Shown: positions 1 to 5,231 of the stretch, in pieces
Layout: each line of letters starts with the position of its first letter
Position numbering within the stretch: the first letter of the stretch is position 1
Program-made: the position numbers and the translations under genes
NCBI GenBank assembly: GCA_047973165.1
Contig: JBKEBM010000044.1
Coordinates: forward strand, 1 to 5,231
Direction of reading: 5' to 3'
From: JBKEAD01 sp047973165
GTDB taxonomy: Bacteria; Verrucomicrobiota; Verrucomicrobiia; Chthoniobacterales; JBKEAD01
DNA: 5,231 nt
The notes under the pieces: generated by a model
Seen by the model: the letters and a program-made list of their open reading frames with translations, nothing else
Database searches by the model: none
Told to the model about the DNA's origin: nothing

Positions 1-3
1 AAA

Positions 4-87
4 ATGTTCTTCGTTTTAGCTGCTTTATTTTTGATAAGTCTGATTCCCTTGATATTATATCATTTTTATCTTTTCGATCAAATTTGA
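4..87 (+). CDS. possible small hydrophobic peptide (27 aa), AT-rich edge
   Basis: An ATG at 4 opens a 27-residue frame ending in TGA at 85-87. It is almost entirely hydrophobic (FFVLAALFLISLIPLILY after the Met), which would make one membrane helix. The frame may begin before the window, since only one codon precedes the ATG. Its end overlaps the TTG that could open the next frame (84-293) in the arrangement TTGA. This could mean two coupled small genes, or one membrane protein of about 95 residues split by a -1 frameshift. No ribosome-binding site is visible, and hydrophobic ORFs arise easily in T-rich DNA, so this may be chance. I do not recognise it. Confidence 0.25.
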   Translation: MFFVLAALFLISLIPLILYHFYLFDQI

Positions 88-293
88 TCGATACAGCAAT
101 ATTATCTTCTCCTTTTGGAAGATTATTTTACATACCATCTATCCTCTGCTTTTTCATTAATTTACTTTTAATAAAGTATTACATTAAAGGTAAATTACTA
201 TATATTAGTATAATTATAACTACTCTGACCTTTCTTCCTTTGATTATAGATATTTGGTTTTGGATTGGTTTCCATCAAGGATTTGGATTTTAA
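84..293 (+). CDS. small hypothetical membrane protein (69 aa)
   Basis: A 69-codon frame from a TTG at 84 to TAA at 291-293. The frame is open all the way to the window's left edge, so the true start is uncertain. The product would have two hydrophobic segments, about residues 13-33 and 37-60, separated by a short basic stretch (KYYIKGK), and an aromatic, glycine-rich end (FWIGFHQGFGF). Codons are very AT-rich, unlike every gene to the right, which suggests acquired DNA or a degenerate gene. No Shine-Dalgarno site precedes the TTG. With the frame at 4-87 it may form one membrane protein interrupted by a frameshift. I do not recognise a family and infer no function. Confidence 0.4.
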   Translation: MIDTAILSSPFGRLFYIPSILCFFINLLLIKYYIKGKLLYISIIITTLTFLPLIIDIWFWIGFHQGFGF

Positions 294-563
294 AAAAATT
301 CATCCCTAAACTTCATGTATTAGATAAGAAAAAGAAGTATCAGTGTTAGTGTCGCAACATAGTAATATCTCAAAGCCCAGGATTGCGAAGCTAATTCCTG
401 TTGTTTTTTGAACTTCTATTCATCCCGGGCAGGATACTAAACGAGAAAAGCTATATCGAATAAAGAAAGCAGAAAGACAGGAAAAGGAAGGCAGTATCTA
501 AAAATAAAAATCTCATTATTTTTTCAACCTGACACTATTTTTTTCGGCATTGGGTTAAAGGCT
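294..563 (+). other. AT-rich stretch without a convincing gene
   Basis: About 270 bases with many stops on both strands and no good coding frame. It includes a purine-rich run near 441-495 and T-tracts near 519-545. A weak promoter-like pair, TTGAAC at 408-413 and GATACT at 433-438, has a 19-bp spacer and is not convincing. Short repeats are present (ATTCATCCC at 298-306 and 418-426; TAGTGTC at 347-353 inverted as GACACTA at 531-537) but are at or near chance level. The right end, from about 540, runs into sequence in frame with the dehydrogenase remnant, so the boundary between AT-rich DNA and the old gene body lies near 520-545. Confidence 0.6.
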
Positions 564-1479
564 GTGCCTCGTGAAATGCGCGAGCCAGGACTTAACGGAG
601 TTGAGATCATGCCGCAATACAGCTATGTCAGCGCAGGGACTGAGTTGGCGGCGATTCAGCGTTTCAGGAGTCAGGAGAAAAGTTCGAATAAGTCCCATAC
701 TTTGGGTTACAGCCAGTGTGGTGTGGTAAGCCGGGCGGGAAAAAACGTGGAGGGAATCGTTCCGGGTGATCGAGTGGTTGCGATTGGAGCGGGAGCTTTT
801 CATGCCGAACGCACAATTGTAGCGAAGAATCTTGTGATGCCGGTGCCGGATACCGTGTCATTACCAGTGGCTGCAATGATGGCGATGCATTGCTTTGCCC
901 TGGAGGGAGTTTACAAGGCCGCGCCGCGCATTGGGGAAAATGTGATCGTGGCAGGAGGCGGTATGATTGGGCAGATCACCGCCCGGCTTTTTGAACTGGC
1001 GGGTTGCCGGGTTTGTGTATTCGACACCAACGAATATCGCCTGGGTTTTTTGCCACCGCGCATACCGGGTTTTCTTTTGTCTGACGGAGCACTGGAAAAA
1101 ATTAAAACGTGGGCAGAGCCTTACGGTATAGAGACGGCCAGTATTTGTTTCGGTGGCGATGCCACTGATACCCTGGAGGCGATCAAGCCTCTGATGAGTC
1201 TGGCTCCGGACGGTGTGCCACACGGAAAAATTATTTTTCCAGGAGGTGCAAAAATCACCGTATTGATGGCTTCAAATATGGGGAATATTCGTCTGATCAG
1301 CTCGGCAAAAGCCGGTCCGGGATACAGAGATGCCAACTTCGAAGCCGGAGCAGAATATCCGTTAACCTATGTGCCCTGGACAGTGCGACGCAATATGGAA
1401 ACCCTGCTTGGACTGATTGGCGATGGCCGGCTGAGTGGGCTGGAGCACCTGATCACCCATCGTTTTGCTTTTAAAAACG
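540..1479 (+). pseudogene. 5'- and 3'-truncated zinc-type (MDR) dehydrogenase remnant
   Basis: The family oxidises alcohols or polyols with NAD(P). This copy has the SAGTE motif typical of a subgroup in which the usual catalytic zinc-ligand Cys is absent, the GGGMIG dinucleotide loop, an acidic residue after the second strand (CVFDTNEYR, 151-159) that would favour NAD, and a closing ITHRFAF at 297-303. In relatives the chain continues a few tens of residues beyond THRF; here it switches to esterase sequence. The frame stays open upstream of GTG 564 to a stop at 438-440, and its last upstream codons (GIGLKAV) resemble the GxGKA-like first strand of the family. There is no ATG in frame there, so the original start seems to have been removed or replaced by AT-rich DNA. 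Substrate cannot be judged. Confidence 0.6.
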
Positions 1480-2018
1480 GACTCACTTCAGTAGCAAGCG
1501 GCACGACGGCGCTAAAGAACGGAGAAGCAAGCATCCCGGCAAAGCTGGATGAAGCGGGTTTTCTGCTCTGCAAAGTCAGCGTTTCAGGAGGCGAAAAACC
1601 TTTGAAAGCTTTGGCCGGAGCGACATTTGATCCACAGGAAATCCAGCCCAGCCTGGGGATTCCTGAAGACTTTGCGGCGTTCTGGAAAGAGCCGTTGAAG
1701 CGGCTCCAGGAGGTGCCAAAGGATTTTAAACTTACACCAGTGCCGTCCCCTCAGCCGGGGCTGGCAACCTTCGATTTGCAAGGGGACTGCCTGGGTGCGC
1801 CCGTTTCCGGCTACTATGCCCGTCCGGTCGAGGTAAAGAAAGGCGGTCTTCCGGCAATTCTGAGATTGCACGGTGCGGGGGTGAAAAGCGGAAAGCTGAA
1901 CGAGGCGAGAGACAGGGGCACGAAAAATGCGTGGTGCAGAGTGGGGCGATTTACGAAGTTTACGGGATTTGCGGGAAGAGGTGATAATTTGATGGTGCAG
2001 GGATTTTTTATTTGGTAG
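564..2018 (+). CDS. chimeric ORF: MDR dehydrogenase remnant fused to truncated AXE1 esterase
   Basis: A 484-codon frame from GTG 564 to TAG 2016-2018. Residues 1 to about 303 are a medium-chain dehydrogenase/reductase: the N-terminal catalytic-fold segment (SAGTEL at 23-28, GYSQCGVV at 48-55, PGDRVV at 67-72), then a Rossmann domain with the nucleotide-binding loop AGGGMIG at 130-136 and a C-terminal WTVRRNMET at 272-280. From about residue 307 the sequence becomes the N-terminal part of an AXE1/cephalosporin-C deacetylase-type esterase, ending soon after HGAGV (436-440). No gene of either family normally has this architecture. The dehydrogenase lacks a recognisable start and its last few tens of residues; the esterase lacks its nucleophile Ser, Asp and His. 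The long open frame may be translated, but neither enzyme should be active, so I regard it as a fused pseudogene. GTG has no proper ribosome-binding site (AAAGG lies only about 2 nt upstream). Confidence 0.6.
   Translation: MPREMREPGLNGVEIMPQYSYVSAGTELAAIQRFRSQEKSSNKSHTLGYSQCGVVSRAGKNVEGIVPGDRVVAIGAGAFHAERTIVAKNLVMPVPDTVSLPVAAMMAMHCFALEGVYKAAPRIGENVIVAGGGMIGQITARLFELAGCRVCVFDTNEYRLGFLPPRIPGFLLSDGALEKIKTWAEPYGIETASICFGGDATDTLEAIKPLMSLAPDGVPHGKIIFPGGAKITVLMASNMGNIRLISSAKAGPGYRDANFEAGAEYPLTYVPWTVRRNMETLLGLIGDGRLSGLEHLITHRFAFKNGLTSVASGTTALKNGEASIPAKLDEAGFLLCKVSVSGGEKPLKALAGATFDPQEIQPSLGIPEDFAAFWKEPLKRLQEVPKDFKLTPVPSPQPGLATFDLQGDCLGAPVSGYYARPVEVKKGGLPAILRLHGAGVKSGKLNEARDRGTKNAWCRVGRFTKFTGFAGRGDNLMVQGFFIW
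1480..1900 (+). pseudogene. 3'-truncated acetylxylan esterase (AXE1-type) remnant
   Basis: AXE1 esterases (alpha/beta-hydrolases, often several hundred residues in Verrucomicrobiota) remove acetyl groups from polysaccharides. Residues 311-340 of the frame look like the end of the beta-sandwich N-domain (SGTTALKNGEASI, DEAGFLLCKV). Then come the family's linker FDPQEIQPS (355-363), the PEDFAAFW helix (367-374) and the start of the hydrolase fold with LRLHGAGV (433-440), which carries the HGxG oxyanion motif. The similarity stops within a few residues. The following 45 or so codons are low-complexity, G-rich and unlike the family in any frame, so more than half the catalytic domain, including the catalytic triad, is missing. 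The original gene may have belonged to a polysaccharide-use locus together with the dehydrogenase, but that is inference. Confidence 0.6.
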
Positions 2019-2046
2019 CGACACAGTTTTAGGTACCAAAAAAAAT
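2004..2046. repeat. imperfect inverted repeat with T and A tracts
   Basis: The arms TTTTTATTTGGTA (2005-2017) and TACCAAAAAAAAT (2034-2046) pair at 11 of 13 positions around a 16-base loop. The stop codon of the chimeric ORF lies at the loop edge of the left arm. The stem holds only two G-C pairs, and the A-tract rather than a T-tract follows it on either strand, so it is not a classical intrinsic terminator. It sits where the strand skew changes and could mark a rearrangement or mobile-element end, or simply be AT-rich spacer. Confidence 0.35.
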
Positions 2047-2107
2047 CTCGGCGTCACAGAACAAAACTTTTCTTCATACGGCAAACTTCGTTAAACTACA
2101 CCCAGCT

Positions 2108-2878
2108 ATGCAAAGCGAAGTCGAAGCTCCGGAGATACCGGCGAAAAACATTATGAATCCGCTGGAAGAACGGCTGAATTACAAATTCCGGAATTCCCTC
2201 CTTCTCGCAGAAGCTCTCACGCACCCCAGTATTTCGCTTGAGAGAAAAAACTACCCCTTCGACAATCAGCGCCTCGAATTCCTCGGAGACTCCGTCCTCC
2301 AACTCGTCGTTACCGAACACCTTTACCGACTTTTTCCGGACTTCAGCGAGGGCCAACTCACCAAACTACGCACGCGCATCGTCTCACGAGTCGCACTGAA
2401 AACCCGCGCCCGATCTATCAACCTCGGCTCCTATCTCATGATGGGACGCGGCGAAGAAGCCTCCGGTGGCCGTAGCCGCGCCTCCACCCTTGCCGATGCC
2501 TTCGAATCTCTTGTCGGCGCGATTTACCTGGACGGCGGCTTCGAGCCCGCACGAAATTTTATCCTCAACGAAGCCCGGGAACTCTTTGAAACCATCAAAG
2601 AACAACCCGAAGAGATCAACCCAAAGGGGCAACTCCAGGAAATCCTCCAGGCCATCACCCCCGTCGCACCGGAATACCAAATCGTAACTCAAACCGGACC
2701 TGAACACTCCAAAATTTTTCTCTGCCGTGTCACCTGGGGAGGTTTCGAGCTCGCCCGCGGAGAAGGCTCCAGCAAAAAGTCCGCCGAAGTGGCCGCAGCC
2801 GTCATCGCCCTCGAACACAAAGCCTGGGAAAAGGTCGAAGTCGGCGAATCGCCCAATAAAGAAAAAAGCACCCGCTAA
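2108..2878 (+). CDS. rnc: ribonuclease III
   Basis: Cytoplasmic endonuclease that cuts double-stranded RNA, chiefly rRNA precursors and some mRNAs, as a Mg-dependent homodimer. At 256 residues it is slightly longer than the usual 220-230. The RNase III domain spans about residues 17-163: the signature QRLEFLGDSVL at 54-64 gives metal ligands E57 and D61, and LADAFESL at 128-135 gives D130 and E133, so the active site looks intact. The first signature residue is Gln rather than the Glu of the E. coli enzyme, as in many homologues. A double-stranded RNA-binding domain fills about 171-238, with NPKGQLQE, TGPEHSKIF and GEGSSKKSAEVAAA. The start is unsure: ATG 2108 adds 15 residues, while ATG 2153 begins MNPLEERL, where most homologues start. 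Neither has a close Shine-Dalgarno site. The gene stands 89 bp after the chimeric ORF and probably has its own promoter. Confidence 0.96.
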   Translation: MQSEVEAPEIPAKNIMNPLEERLNYKFRNSLLLAEALTHPSISLERKNYPFDNQRLEFLGDSVLQLVVTEHLYRLFPDFSEGQLTKLRTRIVSRVALKTRARSINLGSYLMMGRGEEASGGRSRASTLADAFESLVGAIYLDGGFEPARNFILNEARELFETIKEQPEEINPKGQLQEILQAITPVAPEYQIVTQTGPEHSKIFLCRVTWGGFELARGEGSSKKSAEVAAAVIALEHKAWEKVEVGESPNKEKSTR

Positions 2879-2946
2879 TCCATTTCCCACATCTTTCCTC
2901 TGGCCGTCACTCCCATTGCAGGTTACATAAAGCTCTCCAGGTATTC

Positions 2947-3510
2947 ATGACTTATCAAATCGGACTTTTTCAAACCGGGCTTGCCGTCGGCATTCTCCTG
3001 CTCGCCCTGCATGCAATGGCACTCCTGCGCCCGGAAGAGACCATTTCCTTCCTCAAAAAATTTCCCCGCAATCATTTCATCGGAACCATTTTGCTCGCAG
3101 CCGCAGCCATCTGGGCCTTTCTTCTGCTGGGTTCGATGGACCTCGGTGAGTTTGCCCGTTTTCGCAGCATCATGCAGATCGCTGCTGTAGCTATGGCCAT
3201 TCTCGCCTGGCGTTTCGTCGATGAGTTTTTAGCCGTTCGCGCCCTCGGGATACTCCTACTCCTTGCTGCCGAACTTCTACTTTGCGCCGCCTTCCTCGAA
3301 GCAACCCCCTGGCGACTACTCCTGGTCATCCTCGCCTACGCATGGATTATCCTGGGACTGTTCTGGGTCGGAATGCCCTACATTCTGAGAGATCAAATTA
3401 CCTGGATCACCGCCTCTGCCACCCGCCTGCGACTGGCCTCCCTCGGCGGTCTCGCCTGGGGTATCCTGCTTCTTTTCGCCAGTTTTATTTTTTACCGCCA
3501 GGGATCGTAA
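2947..3510 (+). CDS. inner-membrane protein of unknown function, six predicted helices
   Basis: A 187-residue protein made almost wholly of hydrophobic stretches at about 8-27, 43-62, 73-90, 98-117, 122-146 and 162-182, so probably six membrane-spanning helices with short loops. Loops carry KKFPRNH (37-43), WRFVDEFLAVRALG (88-101) and YILRDQ (145-150), the conserved-looking charged parts. There is no signal peptide separate from helix 1 and no enzymatic motif. The ATG has a weak AGG at 2939-2941, 5 bases upstream. It follows rnc by 68 bp and precedes the amidase by 7 bp, so it is probably co-transcribed with the amidase and may act in the envelope. It resembles, from memory only, uncharacterised membrane proteins of Verrucomicrobiota. 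Function unknown. Confidence 0.85.
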   Translation: MTYQIGLFQTGLAVGILLLALHAMALLRPEETISFLKKFPRNHFIGTILLAAAAIWAFLLLGSMDLGEFARFRSIMQIAAVAMAILAWRFVDEFLAVRALGILLLLAAELLLCAAFLEATPWRLLLVILAYAWIILGLFWVGMPYILRDQITWITASATRLRLASLGGLAWGILLLFASFIFYRQGS

Positions 3511-3517
3511 AAGAGTA

Positions 3518-4198
3518 ATGTCTCTCGTCTATCCACGACATATTTGGCCAGCGACTGCATTTCGCCTGCTTTTCGTCTCGGCTGCAGTCGGGCTGCTTAC
3601 TTTTATCCTCGGTGGTTGTGCCAGCTATGACCAGTTTGGCCCCGGTGCCGGACATTTCACAACGGTCATCGTCGATGCCGGACACGGCGGACACGACCGG
3701 GGCACTCGCGCCAGACGCGGAAGAGACGAAAAACTCCTGTCTCTCGATGTGGCACGTCGCCTCAAAAGGGAACTTCAAAGAAGAGGCTTCCGCGTTATCC
3801 TCACACGCGACAGCGACCACCTTATCAGCCTCAAAAGACGCACCGAAATCTCAAAGCGATATCGAAACTCCATATTCGTCAGCATCCACTACAACTCTGC
3901 AAGACGCCGGGGCGCACGCGGAATCGAAACATTTTACTACTCTCAAAAATCCAAACGCCTGGCTTACCATGTCCAGCGGGAGCTCATGCGTGTCTTCCGC
4001 ACTCCGAATCGCGGAATCAAAACTGCCCGCTTCTACGTTTTGCGAAATAACGTGCGCCCCGCCATCCTGGCCGAACTCGGTTTTCTCTCAAACTCCACCG
4101 ACAATCGTTACGTCCAAAGCTCACGCACACGACAGCGACAGGCCGAAGCCATCGCCCGTGCCGTGGTGGCTGAGAGCTTAGGTCAGACTCCCAGGTAA
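3518..4198 (+). CDS. N-acetylmuramoyl-L-alanine amidase lipoprotein (Amidase_3)
   Basis: Zinc hydrolase that cuts the bond between N-acetylmuramic acid and L-Ala of the peptidoglycan stem peptide, as in cell separation and wall turnover. Residues 1-33 form a signal peptide with hydrophobic core (about 15-31) and lipobox LGGC, predicting lipidated Cys34; the next residue is Ala, not Asp, so outer-membrane sorting is expected if Lol rules hold. The Amidase_3 domain fills about 48-220: IVDAGHGGHD (51-60) gives zinc ligand H56, GRDEKLLSL has E71, VSIHYNS (121-127) gives H124, and AELGFLSN (185-192) carries catalytic E186. All expected active-site residues are present. The mature part is very basic (41 Arg/Lys against about 16 Asp/Glu by hand count). 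There are no SPOR, LysM or AMIN domains. It lies 7 bp after the membrane-protein gene, and its last 21 bp overlap the end of the opposing gene. Confidence 0.94.
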   Translation: MSLVYPRHIWPATAFRLLFVSAAVGLLTFILGGCASYDQFGPGAGHFTTVIVDAGHGGHDRGTRARRGRDEKLLSLDVARRLKRELQRRGFRVILTRDSDHLISLKRRTEISKRYRNSIFVSIHYNSARRRGARGIETFYYSQKSKRLAYHVQRELMRVFRTPNRGIKTARFYVLRNNVRPAILAELGFLSNSTDNRYVQSSRTRQRQAEAIARAVVAESLGQTPR

Positions 4199-4942
4199 CC
4201 AACCCTGTAAGTCCTCTGCCAGCGGGCATTTCCAGAAATATTTCTGCCCGTCAAAATCGATACTCAGTTCCGATGAATGCAGAGCGTGACGCGGGTGCTG
4301 CAGCTCCGCATCCAGCCGATCCGTCCATCCCGTCCGAATAAACTCCAGGTAAAGTTTATCCGACGGACCATACAACTTATCCCCCAGAACCGGCAGTCCA
4401 TACCATGAGAGATGCACACGAATCTGATGCGTGCGTCCCGTGATCGGATGACATCTCAGCAAGCACATGGCACCCCCACGCTCATCCTCCCATTGCTGCA
4501 ACACCCGAAACTCTGTCCTTGCATGCTGCCCCTCTGGATGCACACCACGCTTCAGCCAAATCTCACCGGCAAAGTCCTTTGTCTCACTCAGTCTCAGGAT
4601 CGGCTCATCGACCACAAAACGCTCTTCGCCCGGCACGCCGCACGCTATTGCCAGGTAACTTTTCCGCACCTTACGCTCCTGCATCGCCATGCCACAGCGA
4701 CGCGAAGCCTGGGAATTTTTTGCAATCAAAACTAACCCGCTCGTCTCACGGTCCAGGCGGTTTATAATCCCGGGAGTCGCCCCCGCAGCAATTTCATATG
4801 CAAGCAACTCGCGAATATCATGCAGCATCGTCCTCTCATCACTCGGACGCGTGGGATGCACCATCACGCCAGGAGCCTTACTTAAAACAAGCAACTCCTC
4901 CGTCTCGTCCAAAATCTGAAAAGTTGGTCGCCGGGAAATCAT
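4178..4942 (-). CDS. RluA-family pseudouridine synthase
   Basis: Cytoplasmic enzyme converting uridine to pseudouridine in rRNA or tRNA. From the ATG at 4942 it is 254 residues: LSKAPGVMVHPT (21-32) opens the core, the catalytic motif INRLDRETSG (60-70 region) gives the nucleophile D64, followed by GRTHQIRVHL (169-178) and LGDKLYG (186-192), all standard RluA elements. The first motif residue is Asn where many members have His. There is no S4 RNA-binding domain, so it resembles RluA or TruC types more than RluC/RluD; the exact target base cannot be told. The frame can extend to a TTG at 5020 (26 more residues), but those residues look non-family and have no good ribosome-binding site; ATG 4942 also lacks one. 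The gene faces the amidase gene and overlaps its end by 21 bp. Confidence 0.93.
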   Translation of the reverse strand: MISRRPTFQILDETEELLVLSKAPGVMVHPTRPSDERTMLHDIRELLAYEIAAGATPGIINRLDRETSGLVLIAKNSQASRRCGMAMQERKVRKSYLAIACGVPGEERFVVDEPILRLSETKDFAGEIWLKRGVHPEGQHARTEFRVLQQWEDERGGAMCLLRCHPITGRTHQIRVHLSWYGLPVLGDKLYGPSDKLYLEFIRTGWTDRLDAELQHPRHALHSSELSIDFDGQKYFWKCPLAEDLQGWLPGSLT

Positions 4943-5111
4943 CACAAAAAAAATACCAGTGCAGAGCACCTCTGGAAACCCGCTTTTTGTTGGATGCGCC
5001 GGGAAATTTTCGAATTTCAAGCCCTGGGTTCACGTCGAGTAGAGGCCGATTTCACCGGAGATCACCTCTCCCTACCCGACTCACAAGCCTGATATCGATT
5101 CAAAAACGGAC
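4943..5111. other. intergenic leader upstream of the pseudouridine synthase gene
   Basis: On the minus strand this 169-bp gap separates the probable upstream C-terminus from ATG 4942. It holds two short inverted repeats, CAGAG-CAC-CTCTG at 4962-4974 and GGAG..CTCC around 5057-5071, neither followed by a T-tract, so no intrinsic terminator is evident. I found no convincing promoter or riboswitch. The part nearest the gene (4943-5020) is also in frame with it, leaving a longer N-terminus possible. Confidence 0.4.
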
Positions 5112-5231
5112 TCAGCGAATGCGAAAAGTCTTTGCTAGAACCCCCAGCTTGCCAGGCCAGGATAAACGGTAGCGTTTTTTCCAAACCTGAAGTCCGTCCT
5201 TCAACATCACGTCGAGAAGCTTTTCGTAAAT
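5112..5231 (-). CDS. C-terminal fragment of an unrecognised protein, enters from right edge
   Basis: Reading the minus strand from the window edge gives 39 codons without a stop, ending in TGA at 5114-5112. The peptide begins IYEKLLDVMLKDGLQVW and ends VLAKTFRIR, with mixed charged and hydrophobic residues like an ordinary soluble protein tail. Its third-base G+C (about 22 of 39 by hand) is higher than in the competing open minus-strand frame here (about 12 of 36), which favours it as the real frame. It would lie upstream of, and on the same strand as, the pseudouridine synthase gene. No family is recognisable from so short a piece, and it could be non-coding. Confidence 0.4.
   Translation of the reverse strand: MYEKLLDVMLKDGLQVWKKRYRLSWPGKLGVLAKTFRIR

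Noticed and set aside
298..426. 9-bp direct repeat ATTCATCCC at 298-306 and 418-426
   Set aside because: Too short, with no flanking similarity and no element between the copies; could be chance.
408..438. Promoter-like TTGAAC / GATACT pair
   Set aside because: Four of six matches each and a 19-bp spacer in AT-rich DNA, where such matches are common.
347..2024. GTGTC/GACAC-containing short repeats at 347-353, 531-537 and 2018-2024 as possible mobile-element ends
   Set aside because: Matches are only 7 bp, and there is no transposase, longer terminal repeat or target duplication in the window.
1584..2084. 166-codon minus-strand open frame under the chimeric ORF and its tail
   Set aside because: The peptide is rich in Arg, Ser and Pro with no recognisable domain, and lies mostly opposite esterase-like coding sequence; it is a shadow frame.
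2384..2890. 168-codon minus-strand frame opposite rnc
   Set aside because: Gly/Phe/Asp-rich low-complexity translation typical of the antisense of a C-rich-codon gene.
3612..4181. 189-codon plus-strand frame inside the amidase gene
   Set aside because: Ser/Thr/Ala-rich product with no motif, in another frame of a clearly conserved enzyme with intact active-site residues.
4943..5020. N-terminal extension of the pseudouridine synthase to TTG 5020
   Set aside because: The added residues do not look like the family, there is no ribosome-binding site, and ATG 4942 gives a usual spacing before the core domain.
5030..5216. 10-bp direct repeat TCACGTCGAG at 5030-5039 and 5207-5216
   Set aside because: One copy lies in a probable coding tail and the flanks differ; no attachment-site context such as a tRNA or integrase.

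Overview
This is a bacterial window, most likely from the phylum Verrucomicrobiota (Opitutae or a neighbouring class). The RNase III reads like verrucomicrobial homologues, there is a remnant of an AXE1-type acetylxylan esterase (a family abundant in Verrucomicrobiota and Lentisphaerota), genes lack strong Shine-Dalgarno sites, and GC is moderate (about 55%) outside the left edge. The phylum call is from memory of family sequences, not from a search.

Three blocks differ in base composition. (1) About 1-545 is strikingly AT-rich (27 G+C in 120 bases at 121-240, counted by hand). It holds at most one or two tiny hydrophobic ORFs, then some 250 bases with no convincing gene. (2) About 546-2030 is G-rich on the + strand and is one long open frame. 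It is not a normal gene: it joins a medium-chain (MDR) dehydrogenase lacking its proper start and its C-terminus to the front third of an AXE1 esterase, cut off just after the HGAG motif. I read it as an in-frame chimera of two gene remnants. (3) About 2030-5231 is C-rich on the + strand whichever strand is coding. It holds apparently intact housekeeping genes: RNase III (rnc), a six-helix inner-membrane protein of unknown function, an Amidase_3 lipoprotein (N-acetylmuramoyl-L-alanine amidase), and, convergent to these, an RluA-family pseudouridine synthase. The minus-strand C-terminus of another protein probably enters from the right edge.

The membrane protein and amidase genes are 7 nt apart and look like an operon, perhaps with rnc 68 nt upstream. 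The amidase and pseudouridine synthase genes overlap tail to tail by 21 bp. RNase III and the pseudouridine synthase act on RNA in the cytoplasm; the amidase acts on peptidoglycan outside the inner membrane. No functional link beyond shared transcription is evident.

I see no defence system, CRISPR array, tRNA, rRNA or complete mobile element. The most notable feature is the mosaic left half: an AT-rich segment abutting a decapitated, fused and truncated pair of enzyme remnants, with the strand skew flipping at about 2000-2040. This looks like a rearrangement scar beside a conserved core-gene cluster, not a new system.
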